Below, one piece after another: positions 33,860 to 45,100 of a DNA stretch of 64,000 nt. The notes beneath the pieces were generated by a model that ran no database searches, was not told the origin of the DNA, and saw nothing but the letters and a program-made list of their open reading frames with translations. A program made the position numbers and the translations under genes. The stretch comes from Phyto melanocephala (Eukaryota > Arthropoda > Insecta > Diptera > Rhinophoridae): assembly GCA_941918925.1 (NCBI GenBank), contig OW799236.1, forward strand, positions 99,216,562-99,280,561. Reading direction: 5' to 3'. The number at the start of each line of letters is the position of its first letter. The stretch's first letter is position 1.

Positions 33860-36197
33860 TAAATGGCGCCCAAATTCGAATGAGGCAGCTAGAGATGTTT
33901 TCTAATTTCTTGGAATGTGTCCTAGTCTGCATACGTGGTACATGTATAAACACCTAAATATGTAACAATAGCCAAATAGATTTGTTCAATAGCCCATATT
34001 AACCACAAAAAAATGTTGCTGGAGTTGGTTTACATAGCCGCTGTAGAACGATATGCAGGGTGTATGTAAACGGAATTCTGGAACATGATGAGTGGCAAAT
34101 TTGTACTTCTAGGATTACACACAATAGCTTGTGAGTGACATGTTTAGTCCCCAAATGTATTGTTTGTATCCTAATTTTTGCGTTGTAAATTTAAAGTATT
34201 TTTTTTATCATCATTCAGCTTTCAATGTGTATTAATATCTGATATCCTGTCCTATCATGTGTATAGCGAAGTGTGTTGTGTCAGTATTATATACTTGTAT
34301 TCTGGTGTGATTTTTAGATTTCATTTTTGTGATGTTAGCTTTCTGTTTTGAGTGTTGAACAACATCTGATAGCCTGTCATGATCGTTTCGTGAAGTGTGT
34401 AGTATCAGTGTTAGATGTACTCTTACAGTAGTTAACTTTGTAAAATTAGTTGGTAATTATGTTTGTACACCACATGAAGAATTCTTAATATATTTTAATG
34501 AATCGCGTTGACCTCCACATACTTCCATCATTACCTACATAGAAGGACAAATAAAATTAAGTTTATTAATATAGTTAAAATTTTATTTTATTTTTTATTT
34601 TTAAATTATTAACTTATCAATTTTTTTTTTAAATTAACATTATTATTTAGATATTATTTAAGTTTTATAATTTTAGTCATTTCGTTAAATTATGTTTAAA
34701 TGCATGTTTTATTTTTTTTCAGAAATAATAACTTTTTAGTTTGCATGAATAATATTTAAGTGCTTACTATTAAGTTTTGCATAAAAATTTTTTTTATTCG
34801 TTTTATGTTTTAGACTAATCGTTTTTTTCATTATTTTCAAATAATTTATTAATTTATTTATATATTTTATTTATTTTAGAAATTATTAAGTCAGCGTTTA
34901 TTTAGTTGTACAAGTTTGTTTATTATTTTTTTTATTCATGTAGCGTTTTAATTATTTCATTATTTATTTAAAACTTTATTTTATATTTAGATATTTCATT
35001 TTTATTTTAATCTAAACTATTGTATATATATATTTTTTTTTCTTGAGTATAAGTTTAATGATATTGGTGTTTCGTTTAAGTGCATGTAATTTATTTGTTT
35101 TATATTTATGTCTATATATATGTATGTTTATATTTATTTATCTATTAATATATTTTATAATTATTTATACACATATTTATTTAGTCAAATTAGTAGTTTT
35201 ATGTTTTATTTATATTAATTTTTTTATAATTATTAGTGATCTGAAAATTTATTAGTTTAGGAATATGAATAAATATTAGGAAAATATAATTTTAAGTATC
35301 TTATTTTCTTTATTTTTTATTTTAATTATAAAATAAAGATTTTACTCTTTTAAAATTCTGTGATAAATTAGTTTAATAAATTAGTGCAATATAGATTAAG
35401 TAATTTTTAATTATATAGCCACCTGTGATATAGATTTTAGTGATGCGATGTCCAAGACAGTAGTGTTGTTGTTGTTGTTTTTTTTTGGTAATAGAAGGGT
35501 AAATTAGTGCAATAATAGAGTAGTTTTTTTTGTGTGTCAGTCCGTAAAAGAATGTTCTACGTGTGCATGGCTCCTGAAAAAAAATAAAATATCACAAAGT
35601 AAAAATTCTTTTTGTGAATAAAAAAAGAAAAAATACTTCCCGTAAATAGTGTACATTAATGGCAGATATTACAGTATTTCCCGCCTCTGAACTTTTTATT
35701 ACCAAAAAGTTTTCCGAGGCTAATGGCAATTCTTGGATGCTGACTTCCAAAGGAAAAGTTAAGAGTGAGGCTTTACCCAATATAACTAAATAATGTGATG
35801 ATTTTGTTTCTTATTCTTAGCCTCTAAGGGGGCGATCGTTTAATCGTTAAGCACATTTGTGCGCTACTGCTCCAAGTGCAGTAAAAGAAAATATAATTTT
35901 GAAGGGTTTGCCTCTACGACTTCTTTTCCGTGTAAAAGAAGTTGGAAGAGTGACTTCATTCAAGAATATCCATCTCTGATATGTCCTGTGTTAAATTTAT
36001 GCAGAATTAATACATAAAATTTGTTAATTAAATTATTTCGTAGGGAAGATACTTACTTTGTGATATGCCCGGCTGATTCAGTCTGTAGAGTATGAGACTC
36101 TGTTTCAGGGTGTGGGAGTTCCCCACGTTGGGCTTTTAAGTCACAAGAACAACCCGCACACCGTTCCCTCTGGCTAAAACCAGTGAAACCGGAGTTT
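33860..36197 (+). mobile_element. Internal region 2 (2338 bp)
   Basis: Copy of internal region 1 with PBS at 33864-33873, small frame at 35659-35793 and the tRNA-Lys-like segment at 36067-36133. No difference from copy 1 was noticed. Confidence 0.85.
36067..36133 (+). ncRNA. tRNA-Lys-like cloverleaf, second copy
   Basis: Same sequence and position relative to the following LTR as 31599-31665. Confidence 0.7.
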
Positions 36198-38327
36198 TGT
36201 TGCGGGTGATGTTTGCCACATACGGGAAGTTTTTGGCAGGTTAAATATTTTTTTGATGTTGTGCTGTTTTCGTCATATACAGCACCGGAGCGTACATTAT
36301 TTTATGTATACTTACTTCTTTTGTTGCCTTATTTGTTGTCCGAACTGTCGATTTACCTGTAATAGAAAATTAAAATAGAAATAATATTTTTATTTGTAAA
36401 TACATATTTTGTTTTGTTTACCTTGTCAAAGTGAATGTATGTATGTATGCGTTTTGTACTAAATGTACAAAAAGTTTAATGTGTTTAGTTGGTTTAGTCA
36501 GTGTTGTATTTCCATTATATATTACTACAGTGGGTAGTAAAGCCAATTTATGAATGAAAATACAAGTATATGTTATAGGACTAAATAAGGGAAAGAGAGA
36601 AATATATTTATGCTAAATATATATATAACAGGGAAAGTGCAACGGATTATTCCAATTTATGTCTATGAAACCGCTAGAATATTGGTAAATAAGACAGGAA
36701 TTTGGATACAGAAATTATTAGCGAAAAGTCTTTTAGATGATATAATTTATTTTTGTGCGGTTTGGGAATAAATTGTTAAATATGTTTTATTAATAGAAAA
36801 GAGAAAAGGAGGAAATGTAGTGAAAGCGAAGGAAAATAAAGGAAAATATATTATGTGATTGCGTAAGTTAATGCCAGTAGTGTATAGTGTTGATGGAAAA
36901 TTGAAACATTTATTTTTGTTTGCTTCATAGCTGGCTATTTCGCAAGAGAATTTGGTATTTTATCCTGAAACCGCGCAGATCGAAAGTAGCCAGGTAATCT
37001 TATTATATATGTATTAAGAATACAATTCTAAGGAGTATATCCTAAAATGTGGCCTAAATAGAAGAATAAATAATAATAACCAATCTGTTGGTGGCACAAG
37101 AGACCTTTAGGGTCTTGGCAAGGGCAAATACCGTGAGGAAAATACGATATAACGTATAACAGGGAAAGAATGAATGACGAAGGCAGTGTAATTTTTTTTT
37201 TGTTAGTAATTAGCTTAATTGTTATAAGCAAGGCAAAATTTTTGAAATAATTGTAATTTTTTTATATTTGCGTAGAAGGTATATTTATTTATTTAATAAT
37301 TCAAATAGTATTTTTATATAAAACGTTAAGAAAAATGATAAATTAGTGTCAAGTGTAATTGTGACTGGTGTAAAAAGAAAATTATAAGTGTAATGTTAAA
37401 TGTTAGTGTTTGTGTGAGTGTTCTTTTATGTTGTTTTGTTTAGTTAAATCTGACCCTCGGTAGCCGGCAATCTGAAATAGATAAAAAGAATTAAAATGTG
37501 AAAAGTTAAATAATATAATATTTTACTTATCTAGGGCCCAAGTTGGCATGTAGAAATAAATGATAGGTCTGTACAGTGGCAGCCATAACACTTGACCCAA
37601 TTTAGAGAGCTCTTTGAATTGAAGGAAAAATAGTGAAATTATTAAATTAGATAACAAATATTAAAGTAACTTGAGCGCTAGAAAAGGTTAATAAATAAGG
37701 AAAATAAAATAAATAAATAAAGCGGCTAGAAATGAATGAAAGAGAGGGAATGATATATTTCGTTTATATGTTTGTAAATTTTGTATATTTGTAAAATATT
37801 ATGTTATATGTTATTATTATATAATTTGTAAATATTATTATTATTAATTTAATTATTATTATTATTTTAAAGTCATTTTTTTATTAATATTATTGTTGTT
37901 ATTTTTTTTAATTATTATTTTTTTTATATTTATTATTTATGTTTTAATTTTTGTTATTATTTATTTAATTACTTAGTGTTTATTTTTATTTATAATAAAT
38001 TTTTGTATTAAGTATATTTGACATACATTTTTTCTGTGTAACTAAAGGAGTGATGATGGATTGGTAAGTGGTAGGTTTTTGGGTCGCAGAGAGATTTTTA
38101 CAGCGGATGCTGCTGCGACATGGTTGGGTGGGCAAAACGGGAGTAAACACCTGACTCTCGTGAATTCTTCTTGTGGTGGAGTTTGTGTAGTGTATGATGT
38201 AGTAGTTTTTGTTTTTCAGTTTGTTTTATGAGCGGATGCGTGGCCAGTGAGAGGGTTGGAACCTGCCTGAGCTATCGCCACGAACAAGCTAGTCGGAAAC
38301 CTCACTGGGCCAAAACGGTTCGTAACA
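36198..38327 (+). repeat. LTR 3 (2130 bp)
   Basis: Third LTR, ending CGTAACA directly before the ATTG duplication. No PBS follows, which fixes it as the 3' end of the array. Confidence 0.9.
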
Positions 38328-38331
38328 ATTG

Positions 38332-38771
38332 GTATCATCTGAAAGGACTTGACTAGCGCAATATAAGGCACTATAAAAAAATAAAAATTAATGATGGCCG
38401 CCCTTACAAAATGGTGGACAATAAATTTATATATGAGCTAAATCTGGTATTTTAAAATGTGACTCCTTCAACCCCCACAATATTTGTGTTAAAGGAAAGG
38501 GCTTGTCCAGTAGAATACAGTAAATTATTAAAAAAATTTAAATCCAAGATGGCGTCTAAAACAAAATGGCGGAAGTTTCTTTTTAACCCTATCAATATGG
38601 GTATCAAATACCCATATTGACTAGTAGAATACAGCTAAATTCCAAATGAAGGATGGCGTCGAAAATAAAAAGGAAAAATGGTGTATAACATGAAATCTAG
38701 GTTAAGCTACGATGTGGGATGAAGAGTATTTTCAGATTCGGCACAGCCGAATATAACATTCTTACTTGTTT
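38332..38771 (+). mobile_element. HINE family B, 3' part
   Basis: Contains AAATGGCG/GATGGCGTC motifs, AATCTAGGTTAAGC and CGATGTGGGAT, then hairpin ATTCGGC-ACA-GCCGAAT and CTTACTTGTTT. A reverse copy is at 39808-42960, and another 3' end is at 56290-56453. The LTR array is inserted in this element. Confidence 0.7.
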
Positions 38772-39097
38772 GTTATTCTTACTTACTTTTTGAGAATTTT
38801 AAGTAGAACTTCTAACATTTTAAACGTCGTAAAAATTCATTAGTAAAGGTCTTATGATGATCTGCCATTTAAACACCTTTAAAAGTAAATTTATAAAATA
38901 AATTAACACTTTTTTGTTTTATTGGTTGTTGGGTTTAAAAGCTGGTCTATATGCATTTCACTGGTTGCTTATGCCAGATCATCAGTAGACCTTTTAAACC
39001 AAAAAATTTATGAAAAAGTTCAAAATTGTTACAAGCTTTATTTAAAATTTTCATAATTAACACTGTAAATAAAATACACAAATTATTTTTATGCACA

Positions 39098-39103
39098 TTT
39101 ATT
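39098..39103 (-). promoter_or_regulatory. Putative Grip75 polyadenylation signal
   Basis: AATAAA on the minus strand, about 43 bases past the Grip75 stop codon at 39146. Confidence 0.5.
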
Positions 39104-39145
39104 TATAATTAGATATTTTTAAACAACAAAAATAAGTCTGCAACA

Positions 39146-42100
39146 TTAATTTTCTTCATATTCAGTGCGCTTTTTCTTGATGCTAAACCAGTGATTAAAA
39201 TCCAAACGTAGTAAAAGCTGAGATAATGGTGTTGTATTTGGTGCCGTTTTTAAACCCACTAACAGATTTACGAGTTGCTGTATTAAACTTCCAAAGCTTT
39301 AAAGAAAGATATTTATATAAAAAGTTAAAAAAAAAGGTTAGACAAATAAATAAAAATATAATATACAATAGTCCGAATCAAAGCAAATTACATTTAAATG
39401 TTTTTTTTTTTATTTTTTGTAATTTCATAAATAACAAATTTCTTTAAAATATCAAAATCACTTTTTTGTATTTTGCAAGGCATATTTGTTCATCAGTTAA
39501 TCGCAGTTCGGAGAGAATTGTTTGTTTATATTTTTTATATAAAAAGTTTGACATTTGAAATAAATGAAAAGAGAGAATTGTTTTTTATCTTCGGACTTTG
39601 ACAGCTTTGACAGTTTAAAGTATGTAATAAAGAAAAATATTAGCTGACGCATGAAGACTACCTGATGAATAAATATCCCTTGGTACTTTGTAAGACGATT
39701 TTTCAATATGTACCAGTGATTCCAGGGGATTTTTTAGAAATCCACAATTTAAAAAAAAAAACTTAAATTATAATAATTTTCCATTAACAATACATTAAAT
39801 AATTTATAATGACCACATCGTAGCATAGCCTAGATTACAGATTTCATGTTAAACGACATTTTCTATATTTCGACGCCATTTTTTATTTAAAATTTTTACA
39901 TATTGAGGGGGTTAAAAAAATTTTGCTCTGCCATTTTGTTTCAGACGCCATCTTGGATTTTTTCCTTTTTTAATAGTTAACTGTTTTCAACTGTTATTTC
40001 ATACCTATTTTGTGGGTTGTTAAACGGGAGAATGACGTAACTAGTATATTTGACTGATATCTACTTTTTAATTAATTTTACTCATCAAGCCCTTTCATTT
40101 AATACCAATATTAGCGGGATAAAGGGGGCACATTTTGAAATATCAATTATGACCGATGGGTTGAGAAAAACAATTATCAGCAATTATATTAGGCCGTCAT
40201 GTTTAATATTAACTTTTTTTGTTATATTCTACTGGTCAAGCCCTTTCATTTGATACCAATATTGTTATAGTTGCAGGGGGGCAAAAGCCATTTTATTTCG
40301 GACACCATCTTATTTATTTATTTATTTATTTAAATTTCGGCAACCAAGCCTCTAGGCCATAATTGGCTACAAACTTCTACTAAAAAAAAAAAAATTACAA
40401 TGCTTTTTACTTAAACTATAAAAATATAATGTAAAAATTTAAATATAAGTAAATATAAGGGAATTAAAAATATAATGACAAGAAAATTGCACAGAAAATA
40501 TAAGCCAAACTAACCAAACTTCAGACCAAGATTGAAATATGTAAATAGATAAAGAATGGTCATTCAATTAAGTACTATTATCAGACAACTCGCGAAAAAG
40601 TTTTTTCCTAAAAGAATCAATGTTAACATCAAACGTCCTTAAAGTATCCGATAACCTATTATAAGTTCGTGCCACTCTCACACAAAAAGATCGTTCCAAA
40701 ATTGAGGTCAATCTTGGTATGATCAACTGCCTTTTTCTATTAGATCTGCAAAACCTAAAAAACTTAACTAAATATTTAGGTATCTGCAACTTATATAACT
40801 TATAAAAGTGTAAAATATTTCTAAAATTTATAAATTCCATAAAAGAAAATCCTAAAAACTTCAAAACAAACGATGAAATATGCTGACCAAATCTAACGGA
40901 GTACAGAAACCTAACCACCCTATTAAATACTAACCTTAGTCTCTTTATAATATATCCAAAGGTACCTGCGTACACTTCTAAGCCATACAAAAATATAGGC
41001 ATAATAAGAGCATGAACAACTTGTTTCTTTATATTAAAAGGCAGCGATAAATTTAAATTGTATAACTTACGTAAAGTAAAGTTAATTCTAGATATAACAA
41101 AATTGACATGACTCTCAAAATTCAGACCTGAGTCAAGAATAACACCAAGGCATTTAATTTTATCAACAAATTCTATCAAAGTCCCATCCAAAGTAACAGA
41201 AAAACTATTTTTAATGCTTTTACCAGAGATAATTGCCTTTGACTTTCTAACATTAACTGAAAGACCATTATCAGAAATCCAGCATGATAACAATCCAGAT
41301 GTATAATCAATCATGTTTTGGAAAACATCAGGGAACTCAGTTCTGCCTCTAAACAACAACTGAACATCGTCAGCAAATGAAAAAGGAACACACATATTAC
41401 ACGATATCTTATCAAAAAGATCATTCATAAACATTATAAAAAGCAAAGGCCCAAGGACAGATCCCTGAGGAACACCACTGTGAACTGAAAGCATTGAAGA
41501 AGCACGACCACCACTATATACACACTGCTTTCTACCAGAAAGATAAGAAAAAATTAATTTACAAGCAGACCCCGAGAAACCATAATACATATGCAGTTTT
41601 TTAACCAAAATGGAATGACTTACTTTATCAAAAGCTTTAGCTAAATCTAAGGATAACAACACACAAACACCCTTGTCAGAAACACTTTCTCTAATATGCT
41701 CAGTTAAACCAAGCAGTAAAGAAGTAGTACTCCTATTGCATCTGAATCCAGACTGACAGTCGTGAAGCAATAGACTATCATCAATATGCTCTACAAGTTG
41801 GATCTTAATTAAATACTCAACCATTTTAGATAAAATTGGTAAAATAGATATTGGTCGAAATTCATCCATCATATTATTTTTTCGCAAAGGAATAATTTTC
41901 GCAATTTTCCATAATAAGGGAAAACTAGAAGTTGTCAGGATAGTGTTAACTAAACATAAAATATGATTACCAATAAATGGCATTAAAAGCTTAATAAATT
42001 TAAGAGTAAATCCATCACTACCAACTGCCTTTGATTTAATTAAATCAAATGCCTTAAACATTTCAAACACATCCACACAACGAAAAGAAAAACCACCACA

Positions 42101-45100
42101 AGCATTAAAAGGCATTTCACCAATGTCATTAGAATCCATCGTCTGATTGGAGGAGAAAACATTATTCAAATAATCAGGATCACCACAACCTATATTATCC
42201 ACCGTATCTGCTACACCATTTTTCCTGAGAATAGACCAAATTTCACTACTGTCTCTTCCTTCGAAAAGTGAAGCATGTGCACTTCTTTTAAACTTCCTCA
42301 TCACGGATTTTGACTTTTTCATAGTTTACTGTATTCTACTGGTCAAGCCTTTTCGTTTGATATCAATATTTAAGGGGTTGAAGTGGGTTCATTTTAAATT
42401 AATAGATTTTTCCTATATAAAAGGTTTTCCAATAAGATTGATTGGTCTTTCGAAATAAACCTGGGGCCAAATTACGGAATTCGATATCGATCGAGTTACC
42501 TATGCTTTAGGTATAGATATTCTAATAAGAATTTTCAAATTTCGATCACGTTCGAATGCCGTAATTTGCCCCCTGATTCTATTCAAGATTTACATGTCAA
42601 TATTGAACGTACCATTCATGACATACGACTTGATTTAGTGGAAAAAGTGGTCTAAAATTGTGTTCATCGAATTCGTTTCTGCAGAAGAAGTCGTGGAGGC
42701 TATTCAAATGACGTTTTTTTAGAACTTAATTGTATCGATTGTACTTCACATTAAATAGACAACTTAAAATTCCTAACAATACGTGTGTTTTTTTTTTTAA
42801 AGAAATCATATCACTCTTATTGAAAAACCTTATATAAATTTATTGTGCGCCATTTTGTAGTAGCGGTCATCTTGTAATTTTAATTTTATAGTGTTTTACA
42901 TTATGCTACTCAAGCCCTTTCTTTTTATACCTACATCGCTCCTCCTAACTGGATCAGGTATAACTCCGTCTCATTGTATATAAATGGTCCAAGTAAATTA
43001 AAAAAAAAACATTTCTTTAGGTTCAGTTTTAAGTTGTCCTGTTTCAACCTGTGCGACAAGACGCTATTGTAAGTATTTTCTGGAAATTAAATTACTAATA
43101 TCTCTGTTATGAGGAAAATACAGTAAGTGGTCTTAAGTTTTTGGGCAATTTAATTAAGTACAATGAAGTGGTCACGTCAAGAGTAGAAAACCATTTAATT
43201 ATACCTAGTTATACCTTTATTCTTCTACAACTTTGTCCGTGGAAAAATTATATGAATTTAAGATAAAGCGTTATATGGGAGGTAGGCGTTAAAGAGGGCA
43301 TGTCACCTTCATTTTCTGGCATAACAGTGACATTGACTAAAAAGCTATAAATGCGAAATTTTATCATTTATTCTTCTAAAAACTTTGTCCATAAAAATAT
43401 TATATGAATTTAATATAATGCGTTGTATGGGAGGCAAGCGTTTAAGTGGGCGTGTCACTTTCATTTTCTGAAAGCTATATGTATGAAATTGCATCATGCA
43501 TCTAATTTTGTCGGTTTTATGAGCTTTTAAATTTCATCAACAGCAGATTACTTGGAAAGTTGGCGTTATACTAGGCGTGTCGAAATAGTTTCTGCCAATA
43601 AACTCAACTCAGATATTTCACTATATATTGTTCTTTATTCTTCCATAATCTTTATTCATAGAGAAATTATATAAACTTGAGATAAAGCGTTACGTGGGAG
43701 GTGGGCGTTAAAGTGGGCGTGTCACATTTATTTTCCGTTAGTACAAAGCCTTTGATTAAAAAGCAATGGTTGCAAAATTTCAGAATCATACATCTAAATT
43801 TGTCAGTTTTATTAAGTTTTTAATTTTAAATATACCGAAAAATGCACTGCGCGTTATTAATGTTTGTACGTTTTGATCTACAACTCCGTCCTAATTCATA
43901 GATTTTGGCAATTTAAAAATATTTTTTTATACCCGCCACCAAAAAAATGGTGGGGGTATATTCATTTTGTCATTCCGTTTGTAACACATCGAAATATCCA
44001 TTTTAGACCCCATAAAGTATATATGTTCTGAATCAGGGTTTGATTTTATGACGATCTAGCTATGTCCGTCCGTCTGTCCGTCTGTTGAAAGCACGATAGA
44101 GGTCGCACCGAAAAAGCTAGGGGGCTCAAATTTTGCCAGAATCTTTCTTATAGACAAGGTTTGTTTGGTATTGAAAATGGGCTAAATCGGAATATTAGGA
44201 AGAGAGTTATAGCTCGAAAAGCAAGAGTAGGTCGAAAAAACCGTGTCCTTCAAACATCGAATAAAATGGAATTGTGTCCAAACGCATTAACGTAGACTCA
44301 TGAAACTTCGAATATATATTTCCTGAGTAAAAACAATATTTTTCCCCGAAAATTATCTAAATCTATGCATTAGGAGAGGAGTTATCGATCAAAATGTACG
44401 AAAATTTATACCGCACAGTGTATTTTTCGGTATATTTAAAAACAAAAACGTCATAAAAACAACAAAATTGGATGTACGACTCTGAAATTTTGCATACTTT
44501 GCTTATTGGTGAGACGCTTTTTTGTAACGGAAAATCCATGTGCCACGCCCACTTTTACGCCCACCTCCCATATAACGTTTTACCCAAAATTCATATAATT
44601 TCTCAATTTATGTAGATTTTGGAATAATAAAGGGCTATATTGAAACATCTCAGTTGTACTCATTCGAAAATACAACTTTGACACGCCCACTATAACGCCC
44701 ACTTTTCACGTTATATACCGTTAATGAAATTTAAAAGCTCATAAAACCGCCAAAATTAGAGGTATGATGATCAAATTCGCTACGTATATCCTTTTAGGCA
44801 ATGTCATTACTGCGCCAGAAAATTAAGGCACCACGCCCACTTTTACGCCCACCTCCCATATAACGTTTTATTTAAAATTCATATAATTCCTCTATTAATA
44901 AAGATTTTGGAATAATAAAGGACTATATTGAAACACCTAAGTTGTACTCATTCGCAAAAATAACTTTGACACGCCTACTATAACGCCCACTTTTCACGTT
45001 ATATACCGTTAATGAAATTTAAAAGCTCATAAAACCGCCAAAATAAGAGGTATGATGGTAAAATTTGCTACGTATATCCCCCTAGGCAATGTCATTACTG

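Larger units (their letters stand above)
27258..38331 (+). mobile_element. Tandem LTR-retrotransposon array, 3 LTRs and 2 internals
   Basis: Layout is LTR 27262-29391, internal 29392-31729, LTR 31730-33859, internal 33860-36197, LTR 36198-38327. The period is exactly 4468 bp, and I saw no difference between copies in the stretches compared. Ends are TGTTGCG...CGTAACA (TG...CA with a short imperfect inverted repeat). A single ATTG target duplication (27258-27261, 38328-38331) brackets the whole array. The PBS follows each of the first two LTRs. There is no gag, protease, RT, RNase H or integrase, so the element is non-autonomous (LARD-like). A 4-bp duplication suits the Ty3/gypsy group. LTR length and tRNA-Lys priming recall the Ulysses/Osvaldo lineage, but that is inference. 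A collapsed or expanded assembly cannot be excluded. Confidence 0.9.
39808..42960 (-). mobile_element. HINE family B, reverse copy with LINE inside
   Basis: Starts with the complement of the CGATGTGGG/AATCTAGG block of 38680-38720. It contains repeated modules such as CAAGCCCTTTCATTTGATAC at about 40086, 40229 and 42343. The LINE at 40311-42322 interrupts it. Outer limits are approximate. Confidence 0.6.

Noticed and set aside
28092..35780. Other 62-70 codon frames repeated at 4468-bp spacing
   Set aside because: Repetition reflects DNA duplication of the array; composition is AT-driven and no domain is visible.
27262..38327. Satellite or CRISPR-like tandem array
   Set aside because: TG...CA ends, primer site and a bracketing target duplication identify an LTR element; unit size and organism exclude CRISPR.
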